NCBI RefSeq assembly: GCF_003545815.1
Contig: NZ_PDUW01000011.1
Location: 42,149 to 106,148 of the forward strand
Length of the DNA stretch: 64,000 nucleotides
Direction of reading: 5' to 3'
Origin: Pusillimonas caeni
GTDB lineage: Bacteria > Pseudomonadota > Gammaproteobacteria > Burkholderiales > Burkholderiaceae_B
Under the pieces are notes generated by a model. That model ran no database searches. It was given only the letters and a program-made list of their open reading frames with translations, and was not told the DNA's origin. This document shows positions 15,667-23,268 of this stretch, piece after piece. Numbering within the stretch: the stretch's first letter is position 1; each line of letters starts with the position of its first letter. A program made the position numbers and the translations under genes.

Positions 15667-16281
15667 ATGAAAACAGAAGCATCGACGACCGGCGTGGCGA
15701 CCGACGGGGAAACCCTGGGCGAGAAACCCGCGCGCGAAGATCTTTACCACAGCAACAAGAACCGCGTGTTCGTGCGGGCGATAGCGGGCCCCTACAACCT
15801 GAAGGACGAACTGACCCGCTTGCGGGCCATGCCGCGCGTGCGCAAGGGCAAGGAGATCCATTTCGTGGACGGCCCCCAGGCATACAGCCGCCACTACATC
15901 GAACCCAAGGACGGCATCACGCAGACCTTCCATCTGCATCTGGAGGAATACGGCCCGGGCGGAAAGTCGCAAAAGCACGGCCACGTGAACGAGGCGGCGT
16001 TCTACATCCTGGACGGGGTGGGCTACGAGATCCACGACGGCATCCGCTACGACTGGAAGGCGGGCGACGTGGCCATCGTGCACAACAACTGCGTGCATCA
16101 GCATTTCAACGCCGACCCCGAGAAGCCGGCCCGGGCCCTGGTCATCAAGACCAAGCCCATGTACCTGTTCATGAACATGCTGTTCCAGTACCAGGTCGAG
16201 CCCCGGGCCGGCAAGCCGGCGCCCGGCGGCGAGGGCTTCGAGCCGAGGCATCTTGAAGACAACTACAACCACGCGGAGTGA
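15667..16281 (+). CDS. single-domain cupin, group A (copy 1)
   Basis: The 204-residue protein has a cupin core with metal-ligand motifs QKHGHVNEAAFYILDG (about 104-119) and AGDVAIVHNNCVHQHFN (about 134-150). It has group A marks RAIAGPYNLKDELTRLRAMPRV near the start and a C-terminal EPRHLEDNYNH. Copies at 21788 and 39064 (reverse) share this architecture, but this one has an extra 20-residue N-terminus. The His/Glu set is consistent with iron or manganese binding, so an oxygenase, isomerase or sensing role is possible. It starts 20 bp after the dehydrogenase with a GGAGG ribosome site, in the same operon. Confidence 0.8.
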   Translation: MKTEASTTGVATDGETLGEKPAREDLYHSNKNRVFVRAIAGPYNLKDELTRLRAMPRVRKGKEIHFVDGPQAYSRHYIEPKDGITQTFHLHLEEYGPGGKSQKHGHVNEAAFYILDGVGYEIHDGIRYDWKAGDVAIVHNNCVHQHFNADPEKPARALVIKTKPMYLFMNMLFQYQVEPRAGKPAPGGEGFEPRHLEDNYNHAE

Positions 16282-16307
16282 TCCGCGCGATCCGATCAAC
16301 GAAACAC

Positions 16308-16937
16308 AAGGAGCAAAGCACATGGCATGGGGAGAATCGAAGGCGTGGTTGGCCGGAGCGCTGAACCAGGGACTTTATCAAGAGCTGCTGGAGGACGCGG
16401 CGCAGCTTCCATCGCTGCAGTCCAAGCGCAAGAAGGTGGTGCATCCGGAGGAGATGCCCTGGGAGATGTCGCGCCAGGGGCTGCTCAAGCACTTGCTGAA
16501 CGAGAAGATGAACACGCGCATGGAGTCGGTGGACGCGTACATGCAGTTGATTCCGCCGGGCAGCCGCTCGGGCAAGCACCGGCACCTGGCCGAGGAGTGC
16601 CTGTACGTGCTGGAAGGGCGCGGCTACGACCTGCACCAGGATTGCGACGTGGAGATCACCGATACGTACCACTGGAAGGCGCAGGATGAGGTCAAGCGCT
16701 ACGAGTGGGAAGCCGGGGACGTGATCTACATTCCGCCCAACACGATCCACCAGCACTTCAATGCGGACCCGGACCGTCCGGTGCGGCTGATTTCGGCGAT
16801 CAACCGGATCTACGAGAAGTTCGGTCTGAACGATCTGGAGCAGCTCGAGGATGCGCCCGAGTACGAGCCGGGGCTGGTGCTGACGGCCGAGCTGGTCGAG
16901 CAGTACATGAAGAAGAAAACCACCCAGACCGCGTAGG
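16308..16937. repeat. 630-bp near-identical duplication (partner at 22381-23010)
   Basis: From the shared ribosome site AAGGAGCAAAGCAC through the stop codon, this segment matches 22381-23010 with only scattered base changes. The flanks diverge at once on both sides. The duplication covers exactly the group B cupin gene and its translation signal, which points to recent duplication or gene conversion. Confidence 0.85.
16322..16936 (+). CDS. single-domain cupin, group B (copy 1)
   Basis: The 204-residue product starts MAWGESKAWLAGALNQ and has the cupin motifs SGKHRHLAEECLYVLEG (about 79-95) and AGDVIYIPPNTIHQHFN (about 132-148). Between them lies a long insertion, HQDCDVEITDTYHWKAQDEV. It is nearly identical, in DNA and protein, to the gene at 22395 (Ala versus Val in DAYMQ/DVYMQ is the one residue change I see). 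It pairs with a group A cupin directly upstream here and at the second site, so A and B may work as a pair or hetero-oligomer. Function unknown. Confidence 0.8.
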   Translation: MAWGESKAWLAGALNQGLYQELLEDAAQLPSLQSKRKKVVHPEEMPWEMSRQGLLKHLLNEKMNTRMESVDAYMQLIPPGSRSGKHRHLAEECLYVLEGRGYDLHQDCDVEITDTYHWKAQDEVKRYEWEAGDVIYIPPNTIHQHFNADPDRPVRLISAINRIYEKFGLNDLEQLEDAPEYEPGLVLTAELVEQYMKKKTTQTA

Positions 16938-17011
16938 ACGCGGTGGGCCGGGCGGCCGTACAAGCAGGCGCGCCCGGCAACGATCAATCATCACCTAAGC
17001 AGGAGTTTTGC

Positions 17012-18127
17012 ATGACCAAGAACGCTCTAGTAACTGAAGAGCTGGCGAGCAAGTTCGCTACAGAAAAAGAAACACCCTATACGCGTTGGGTCGCCAACGA
17101 GGGCCTGGACATCATCAGCGCCCATTACATTCCCGATCTGCATACGGTCGACCTGAAGCCCTGGGCGCGCCGTGGCGGCAAAGGCGTATACATCAACCAT
17201 GAAGCGTCGCGCACGTCCAACGACTGCTACGTCTGCGAGATTCCGCCCGGCAAGCAGCTCGAGCCCCAGCGCCAGCTGTTCGAGGAAATGATCTATGTGC
17301 TGGACGGCCGCGGTTCGACCACGGTCTGGAACGACGCCGGCAAGCGCATCACGTTCGAGTGGCAGGCGGGTTCGCTCTTTGCCATTCCGCTCAACGCCTT
17401 CTGCCAGCATTTCAATGGCTCGGGCAAGGATGCCGCCCGCTTCGTCGCCGTCACCAACGGCCCGGGCATCATCAATCTGTACGAGGACATCGATTTCATC
17501 TTCGGCACCCAGTACGACTTCAAGAACCGCTTCTCGGGCGAGCCGGACTACTTCGACAACAAGGGCGAGCAGAAGGGCCTGCTGCTCGAAACCAACTTCG
17601 TGGCGGACGCGATCAACCTGCCGCTCATCCACGCCAAAGAGCGCGGCGCCGGCGGCGGACACATCCGTTTCAACATGGCCAAGGGCTCGATGAACAGCCA
17701 TATATCCCAGTTTCCCGTGGGCACCTACAAGAAGGCGCACTGCCATGGCCCCGGCGCGCACGTCATCATGATGTCGGGCACCGGCTACAGTCTGATGTGG
17801 CAGGAAGGCGAAGAGCCGCGCCGATACGATTGGGGCAAGGGCACTATGATCGTGCCGCCCAATATGTGGTACCACCAGCACTTCAATACCGGCTCGGAAC
17901 CGGCCCGCTATCTGGCGTTCAAGCACGAGGTGGTGTCGATCCGCAATGCGCAGGGCGTGCCCAAGGCGTGGATCAGCAAGCGCCTGGGCGGCGACCAGAT
18001 CGACTACGCCGACGAAAGCCCGGTGGTGCGCACCATGTTCAAGGACGCCTTGGCCGAGATCGGGCTGGAGCCCCGCATGGAATCCGTATACGAAGCAGAA
18101 TTGGCCGACTTGCCTGAAAAGGTCTGA
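17012..18127 (+). CDS. bicupin protein (gentisate-dioxygenase-like architecture)
   Basis: The ATG at 17012 has AGGAG 6 bases upstream; the product is 371 residues. It has two cupin domains: the first around IPPGKQLEPQRQLFEEMIYVLDG and AGSLFAIPLNAFCQHFNG (about 75-145), the second around GTYKKAHCHGPGAHVIMMSG and KGTMIVPPNMWYHQHFN (about 240-295). The first domain lacks the HxH pair (it reads QRQLFEE), while the second keeps HCH and HQH, so only the C-terminal site looks able to bind metal in the classical way. Bicupins include gentisate and 1-hydroxy-2-naphthoate dioxygenases, where usually the N-terminal site is active, so this one is atypical. It ends the operon before a strong terminator. 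Confidence 0.8.
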   Translation: MTKNALVTEELASKFATEKETPYTRWVANEGLDIISAHYIPDLHTVDLKPWARRGGKGVYINHEASRTSNDCYVCEIPPGKQLEPQRQLFEEMIYVLDGRGSTTVWNDAGKRITFEWQAGSLFAIPLNAFCQHFNGSGKDAARFVAVTNGPGIINLYEDIDFIFGTQYDFKNRFSGEPDYFDNKGEQKGLLLETNFVADAINLPLIHAKERGAGGGHIRFNMAKGSMNSHISQFPVGTYKKAHCHGPGAHVIMMSGTGYSLMWQEGEEPRRYDWGKGTMIVPPNMWYHQHFNTGSEPARYLAFKHEVVSIRNAQGVPKAWISKRLGGDQIDYADESPVVRTMFKDALAEIGLEPRMESVYEAELADLPEKV

Positions 18128-18144
18128 GCCGGCTTGGCGCGTCC

Positions 18145-18187
18145 GCGCAAAAAGAACCACCGATATTTTCGGTTCTTTTTTTTGCGC
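18145..18187 (+). terminator. strong terminator after the first cupin operon
   Basis: GCGCAAAAAGAACC pairs with GGTTCTTTTTTTTGCGC around a short loop, giving a long stem whose 3' arm is also a run of eight T. It lies 18 bp after the bicupin stop codon and before the porin promoter region. Confidence 0.85.
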
Positions 18188-18281
18188 GAACTTAAATGGA
18201 CCGATGTTCCGCATAAAGATACTCAACTATTGCTCATCTAGCGGACGTCGATCCGACTCTACAATTCAGGGGGAGACAAAA

Positions 18282-19490
18282 ATGAAGCACGTGAAGAAGG
18301 CAGGACTGGTCGCGGTCGCCGCGGCCCTGGGGCTGCCTTGGGCCGTCCAGGCCGAAACCAGCGTCACCATGTACGGCAAGCTGTATCCCGAGATCGTCTA
18401 TGGCAAGGTCAGCGGCGCCAGCGACGCGGGCACCAGCTCGCTCAGCAATCAGACCCGCCTGCCCAATGCCGACTACAGCGGCACGGGCATGGCATCCAGC
18501 AACTCCAAATTCGGCCTGAAGGGCTCGGAAGACCTGGGCGGCAACCTCAAGGCGATTTTCCAGCTGGAGATGAACGTCGGCGTCCACGACGGCAGCGGCG
18601 GTTCGAGTTCGTCGATGTGGAACCGCAATACGTTCGTCGGCCTGAAGGGCGACCTGGGCACCATCAAGTTCGGCCAGATGGACACGCCGTACAAGGAAGT
18701 GGGAGACACCTTGAGTTTCCTGGGCGTGTCGAGCGGCAATTTCGTGGCCAACAGCACCATCTTGTCCAAGCACGCCTTCGGAACCAGTTCGGCGTCCAGC
18801 TTCCACCTGCGTCGCAGCAACGCCATCACCTACGAATCGCCCAAGCTCAACGGCTTCCAGTTCCTGGCGCAGTACTCCAAGAACACCCCCGACTTCACGG
18901 CGGACGATCCCAAGCCATGGGTGTTCTCCACCGGCGTTCTCTATGAACAGGGGCCCCTGTACCTGGCATTGGCCTATGAGTATCACAAGGACCTGTATGG
19001 CGGATCGCGCAATATGCCCACGGCGGCTCAGCGCGACCTGGCGGGCAAAGAGGCCAAGGACTCGGCGGTGCGCCTGACGGCGGGCTATCGCTTTACCAAA
19101 AACACCCGGGCCGAGGCCAACTTCGCTCACCTCAGGCTGAAGGAGTCGGGCGGACCGGCCGGCGACTTCGAAAGCTACCGGCACAACACCTGGTCGCTGA
19201 ACGTGCAGCACAAGATAGGCGCCACCACGCTTCAGGCGTCGTATGCCCAGGCGACGGCGGGTTCCTGCACGCTGGTGGGCGACGTGGAATGCAGCACCTC
19301 GGGCCTGCAGGGCCGGCAGTTCAACATCGGCGCGTCCTATGCATTGTCCAAGCGCACCTATCTGTTCGCCATCGCATCGAAGCTGATCAACGGCGAGTCG
19401 GCGCGATTCAACAACCTGAGCCTGGATGGGGACATCAGCCCGGGGGCGGACATCACCCAGGTCGCCGTGGGCCTGGCCCACAGCTTCTGA
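18282..19490 (+). CDS. outer-membrane porin, Burkholderiales general-porin family
   Basis: The 402-residue protein has a signal peptide ending AVQA (residues 1-22) followed by the typical porin start ETSVTMYGKLYPEIVYGK. It has SSNSKFGLKGSEDLGGNLKAIFQLE (about 68-92), FVGLKGDLGTIKFGQMDTPYK (about 115), and ends with the C-terminal Phe (GLAHSF) needed for barrel assembly. It should form a 16-stranded trimeric channel. Its place between the cupin operon and two binding-protein genes suggests a substrate entry route for the system. The gap before it (18188-18281) has only a weak copy of the IclR-type pair at 18186-18222. Confidence 0.92.
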   Translation: MKHVKKAGLVAVAAALGLPWAVQAETSVTMYGKLYPEIVYGKVSGASDAGTSSLSNQTRLPNADYSGTGMASSNSKFGLKGSEDLGGNLKAIFQLEMNVGVHDGSGGSSSSMWNRNTFVGLKGDLGTIKFGQMDTPYKEVGDTLSFLGVSSGNFVANSTILSKHAFGTSSASSFHLRRSNAITYESPKLNGFQFLAQYSKNTPDFTADDPKPWVFSTGVLYEQGPLYLALAYEYHKDLYGGSRNMPTAAQRDLAGKEAKDSAVRLTAGYRFTKNTRAEANFAHLRLKESGGPAGDFESYRHNTWSLNVQHKIGATTLQASYAQATAGSCTLVGDVECSTSGLQGRQFNIGASYALSKRTYLFAIASKLINGESARFNNLSLDGDISPGADITQVAVGLAHSF

Positions 19491-19534
19491 CCGGCCGGCC
19501 GGACCGCAATCCATACCTATAGGACGGATGAGCC

Positions 19535-20620
19535 ATGGACCATCAATCCGGTAGCAAAAACTCGCGCCCCGGACCGCGCCGCGAGTTCATCGGAACCTTG
19601 TTGTCGGTATGCCTGGCGGCGGGCCTGGGCGCGGCGCCGGCCGCCATGGCCCAGCCGTCCGGCATGGCCGGCTACACCGGCCCGGATCGCCAGCAGAAAC
19701 TGGAAGAGGCCGCTCGCAAGGAGGACGGGCTGCTGATCTACACTTCCGCCACGGTCGAGGACATGACCGTGCTGATCGATGCATTCGAGAAGAAGTACGG
19801 CATCAAGGCCAGGCTCTGGCGCGCGGGAGGCGAGAAGGTCACCCAGCGCACGCTCACCGAGGCGCGCGCCGGCCGCAACGAGGTGGACATCATCGAAACC
19901 GATGGAATAGAGCTGGAGGCTTTGCACCGCGAGGGCGCGCTGCAGCCGGTCAAGTCGCCCTATCAGGCCGAGCTGATGGAGGGCGCGGTGCGCCCGCACG
20001 GGGACTGGACCGCGACCCGCCTGAACGTCTTCGCCATGGCCTACAACACCAATCTCGTCAAGAAGGAGGAGTTGCCCAGGACATACGAAGACCTGCTCGA
20101 CCCGCGCTGGAAGGGGAGGCTGGGCATCGAGGCCGAAGACCTGGACTGGTTCGCGACGGTGAACGCCGAGCTGGGCGAAGAGAAAGGACTGAAGCTGTTC
20201 CGCGACATGGTCGAGAAGAACGGCATATCGGTGCGCAAGGGTCATACCCTACTGACCAACCTGGTCGCATCGGGCGAAGTGCCCCTGGCCTTGACGGTCT
20301 ACAACTACAAGGCCGAGCAGCTCAAGAACAAGGGCGCGCCGCTCGACTGGTTCACCATCGACCCGGCCATCGTCCGGGCCAACGGCGTTGCGCTGGCCAA
20401 GGGCGCGCCCCATCCCAATGCGGCGCTGCTGTTCTTCGACTTTCTGTTGACCGACGGCCAGCAAATCCTTCTTGAGCGCGACTTCGTCACCACCAGCAAG
20501 AAGGCGCAGTCCAAACTCAACCGCATGCCGCTCAAATTCGTAGACCCGGCGGTGGTCCTGGACGAGAATGCGAAATGGGCCGGGCTTTACGAAGACATCT
20601 TCACCAAGCGATCAAAGTAA
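19535..20620 (+). CDS. extracellular solute-binding protein, family 1 (paralogue 3 of 6), Tat-type signal
   Basis: The 361-residue protein has a twin-arginine type leader (PRREFIGTLLSVCLAAGLGAAPAAMA, about 14-39), unlike the Sec leaders of paralogues 1, 2, 5 and 6. The mature part has YTGPDRQQKLEEAARKE, KYGIKARLWRAGG and YNTNLVKKEELPRTYEDLLDPRWKGRLGIE-type motifs. It is most like paralogue 4 next door: both carry NGISVRKGHTLLTNLVASGEV and AEQLKNKGAPLDWFT. A Tat leader implies folding, perhaps with a cofactor, before export. It follows the porin by 44 bp. Confidence 0.9.
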   Translation: MDHQSGSKNSRPGPRREFIGTLLSVCLAAGLGAAPAAMAQPSGMAGYTGPDRQQKLEEAARKEDGLLIYTSATVEDMTVLIDAFEKKYGIKARLWRAGGEKVTQRTLTEARAGRNEVDIIETDGIELEALHREGALQPVKSPYQAELMEGAVRPHGDWTATRLNVFAMAYNTNLVKKEELPRTYEDLLDPRWKGRLGIEAEDLDWFATVNAELGEEKGLKLFRDMVEKNGISVRKGHTLLTNLVASGEVPLALTVYNYKAEQLKNKGAPLDWFTIDPAIVRANGVALAKGAPHPNAALLFFDFLLTDGQQILLERDFVTTSKKAQSKLNRMPLKFVDPAVVLDENAKWAGLYEDIFTKRSK

Positions 20621-20648
20621 ATCTTTTTATATTTTGTTGGAAGACATC

Positions 20649-21761
20649 ATGACTATAAAATCGACTCCCTTCACTCATCCCGGGCCTGCGACCGGCGCCG
20701 GCCGGCGCCACGCTCTCAAGGCCCTCTCGGCTTCTCTGCTGCTGGGCGCCGCCTTGTCGATGGGGGCGGCGGGCGCCTGGGCGCAGGAATCGACCCAGCA
20801 GACGGCCGCGGGCTATGCCGGCTCGGATCGCGAACAGTTCCTGGCCAAGGGCGCCAAAGAAGAAGGCCAGCTGATGATCTACACCTCGGCGCCCGTCGAC
20901 GACATGACCGCGCTGGCCAAGGCGTTCGAAGACAAATACGGCATCCGGGTGCGGATGTGGCGGGCGGGGTCCGAGAAGGTGCTGCAGCGCACCGTCACCG
21001 AAGGCAATGCGGGGCGTTTCGATGTGGACATCGTCGAGACGAACGGCCCCGAACTCGAAGCCCTGCATCGCGAAGGGCTGCTTCAGGAGGTCAAGTCGCC
21101 CTATCTGGCAGATCTGATTCCCGAAGCCATCATGCCTCATAAGGAATGGATCAGCACCCGCCTGAACATCTTTGCGGCCGCCTACAACACCAACCTCATC
21201 AAGAAAGAGGAAGTGCCCAAGTCGTACGAAGAACTGCTCGATCCCAAGTGGAAGGGCAAGCTGGGCATCGAGGCCGAGGACGCCGACTGGTTCGCCGGCG
21301 TGGTCAAGAACATGGGCGAAGAGAAGGGCGTGCAGCTGTTCCGCGACATCGTCGAGAAGAACGGCATCTCGGTGCGCAAGGGCCATACCTTGCTGACCAA
21401 TCTGGTCGCGTCGGGTGAGGTGCCCATGGCCTTGACTGTCTACAACTACAAGGCCGAGCAGCTCAAGAACAAGGGCGCGCCGCTCGACTGGTTCACCTTC
21501 GACCCGGCCATCGCCCGCCCCAACGGAGTGGCCATGACCAAGAAGGCGCCCCACCCGCATGCGGCGGCCTTGTTCGTGGATTTCATGCTGAGCGATGCGC
21601 AGCAGATCCTGCTGGAGCGCGACTTCGTTCCCACCAGCGAGAAGGTCGACACCGCCCTGAACGACATGCCGATCAAGTTCGTCGATCCCAGCGTCATCCT
21701 GGACGAAAACCAGAAGTGGACGGGCTTGTACGAAGAAATCTTCACACGGCAATCCAAGTGA
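20649..21761 (+). CDS. extracellular solute-binding protein, family 1 (paralogue 4 of 6), Tat-like signal
   Basis: The ATG at 20649 gives 370 residues, with a leader GRRHALKALSASLLLGAALS...AWA that has an RR pair before a moderately hydrophobic stretch, so Tat export is possible. The mature protein shares KYGIRVRMWRAGSEKVLQRT, ETNGPELEALHREGLL and YNTNLIKKEEVPKSYEELLDPKWKGKLGIE with the family. Its nearest relative is paralogue 3, 28 bp upstream. A 60-bp stretch coding for YNYKAEQLKNKGAPLDWFT is identical in DNA between the two, so they look like a tandem duplication with later exchange. Confidence 0.9.
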   Translation: MTIKSTPFTHPGPATGAGRRHALKALSASLLLGAALSMGAAGAWAQESTQQTAAGYAGSDREQFLAKGAKEEGQLMIYTSAPVDDMTALAKAFEDKYGIRVRMWRAGSEKVLQRTVTEGNAGRFDVDIVETNGPELEALHREGLLQEVKSPYLADLIPEAIMPHKEWISTRLNIFAAAYNTNLIKKEEVPKSYEELLDPKWKGKLGIEAEDADWFAGVVKNMGEEKGVQLFRDIVEKNGISVRKGHTLLTNLVASGEVPMALTVYNYKAEQLKNKGAPLDWFTFDPAIARPNGVAMTKKAPHPHAAALFVDFMLSDAQQILLERDFVPTSEKVDTALNDMPIKFVDPSVILDENQKWTGLYEEIFTRQSK

Positions 21762-21787
21762 GCCACGATTTTTTATAAGGAAGCATC

Positions 21788-22342
21788 ATGGGAAAGGAAT
21801 CTCACTACAACAGCAAGCGCGACCGCGTGTTCCTGCGCGCCATCGCCGGTCCCTACAACCTCAAGGACGAACTCAATCGCCTGCGGGCCATGCCCCGGGT
21901 GATCAAGGGACGCGAACTCCTGTTCAACGACGGCCCGCAGTCCTTCAGCAAACACTTCGTCGAGCCCGAGGACGGCCTGACCCAGACCCTGCACATCCAT
22001 CTGGAAGAATACGCGCCCGGCGGCCGCACCCAGAAGCACGGCCACGTGAACGAGGCAGCCTTCTACATTCTGGATGGGGTCGGCTACGAGATCCACGACG
22101 GCATCCGCTACGACTGGAAGGCGGGCGACGTGGCCATCGTGCACAACAACTGCGTGCACCAGCACTTCAACGCCGACCCCGAGAAGCCGGCGCGCGCCCT
22201 GGTCATGAAGCCCAAGCCGATGATGATGTTCATGAACCTGCTGTTCCAGAAGCAGGTGATACCGCGCCCGACCGAGCCCGCTCCCGGCGCCGAGGGCTAC
22301 GAGCCGCGCCACTTCGAGGAAAACTACAACCATCCGGACTGA
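21788..22342 (+). CDS. single-domain cupin, group A (copy 2)
   Basis: The 184-residue protein has the same layout as the group A cupin at 15667 without the N-terminal extension. It has RAIAGPYNLKDELNRLRAMPRV, metal motifs QKHGHVNEAAFYILDG and AGDVAIVHNNCVHQHFN, and a C-terminal EPRHFEENYNH. The GDVAIVHNNCVHQHFNADPEKPA part is the most conserved across all three copies. It lies between paralogue 4 and the second group B cupin, recreating the A-B pair seen at 15667-16936. Enzyme or sensor role unknown. Confidence 0.8.
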   Translation: MGKESHYNSKRDRVFLRAIAGPYNLKDELNRLRAMPRVIKGRELLFNDGPQSFSKHFVEPEDGLTQTLHIHLEEYAPGGRTQKHGHVNEAAFYILDGVGYEIHDGIRYDWKAGDVAIVHNNCVHQHFNADPEKPARALVMKPKPMMMFMNLLFQKQVIPRPTEPAPGAEGYEPRHFEENYNHPD

Positions 22343-22380
22343 GCGTCCCGGCCGGTTTTCCAATCGTCTACATCAAGTCA

Positions 22381-23010
22381 AAGGAGCAAAGCACATGGCA
22401 TGGGGAGAATCGAAGGCGTGGTTGGCCGGAGCGCTGAACCAGGGACTTTATCAAGAGCTGCTGGAGGACGCGGCGCAGCTTCCATCGCTGCAGTCCAAGC
22501 GCAAGAAGGTGGTGCATCCGGAGGAGATGCCCTGGGAGATGTCGCGCCAGGGGCTGCTCAAGCATCTGCTGAACGAGAAGATGAACACGCGCATGGAGTC
22601 GGTGGACGTGTACATGCAGCTGATTCCGCCGGGCAGCCGCTCGGGCAAGCACCGGCACCTGGCCGAGGAGTGCCTGTACGTGCTGGAGGGCCGGGGCTAC
22701 GACCTGCACCAGGATTGCGACGTGGAGATCACCGATACGTACCACTGGAAGGCGCAGGATGAGGTCAAGCGCTACGAGTGGGAGGCCGGGGACGTGATCT
22801 ACATTCCGCCCAACACGATCCACCAGCACTTCAATGCGGACCCGGACCGTCCGGTGCGTCTGATTTCGGCGATCAACCGGATCTACGAGAAGTTCGGCCT
22901 GAACGATCTGGAGCAGCTCGAGGATGCGCCCGAGTACGAGCCGGGGCTGGTGCTGACGGCCGAGCTGGTCGAGCAGTACATGAAAAAGAAAACCACCCAG
23001 ACCGCGTAGA
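22381..23010. repeat. second copy of the 630-bp group B cupin duplication
   Basis: Partner of 16308-16937; see that entry. Differences are isolated substitutions, mostly at third codon positions (for example in the codons before the VLEGRGY stretch). Confidence 0.85.
22395..23009 (+). CDS. single-domain cupin, group B (copy 2)
   Basis: This gene is a near-identical copy of the one at 16322; the 204-residue products differ by one residue that I can see (DVYMQ here). It has motifs SGKHRHLAEECLYVLEG and AGDVIYIPPNTIHQHFN. The duplicated block starts at the ribosome site (22381) and stops one base past the stop codon. It ends the second cupin unit and is followed by two hairpins and a new promoter region. 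Confidence 0.8.
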   Translation: MAWGESKAWLAGALNQGLYQELLEDAAQLPSLQSKRKKVVHPEEMPWEMSRQGLLKHLLNEKMNTRMESVDVYMQLIPPGSRSGKHRHLAEECLYVLEGRGYDLHQDCDVEITDTYHWKAQDEVKRYEWEAGDVIYIPPNTIHQHFNADPDRPVRLISAINRIYEKFGLNDLEQLEDAPEYEPGLVLTAELVEQYMKKKTTQTA

Positions 23011-23015
23011 GCCCC

Positions 23016-23055
23016 CGGGTGGAAAACCACCCGCTGAGCCCGTGAGGACGGGCTC
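23016..23055 (+). terminator. two successive intergenic hairpins after the second cupin unit
   Basis: CGGGTGG-AAAA-CCACCCG (23016-23033) is followed at once by GAGCCCGT-GAGG-ACGGGCTC (23036-23055). Neither has a T-run, so they may act as a weak or rho-dependent terminator or as mRNA-end protection. The rest of the 259-bp gap holds the operator pair at 23105 and no gene. Confidence 0.45.
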
Positions 23056-23104
23056 TCCGACGAAGCACGAAGGGGCTGACAAGCTCGGTCCTTTCATGCT
23101 AATT

Positions 23105-23141
23105 TATCCAATATAAAGAACATCGTTCTTTATAACAGAAC
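23105..23141. promoter_or_regulatory. putative IclR-type operator pair before binding protein 5
   Basis: TATCCAATATAAAGAAC (23105-23121) and GTTCTTTATAACAGAAC (23125-23141) lie exactly 20 bp apart. The second has both half-sites GTTCT and AGAAC intact. They end 127 bp before the ATG at 23269, leaving room for a leader. Confidence 0.65.
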
Positions 23142-23268
23142 AATAATCGTAGCCAGCGGACGGGCGGACACGCCCGAAGCGCGCGGGTCTCAGGCGCCGT
23201 GCCGTCGCATCGACGGCATGCCCCGGCCCGCGGCTCTAGCCCGCCAGCGGATACGAGAAGGAGCAGAC

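Noticed and set aside
18186..18222. IclR-type operator pair before the porin
   Set aside because: Positions 18186-18202 and 18206-18222 keep the 20-bp offset but only partial half-sites and overlap the terminator; too weak to list as a feature.
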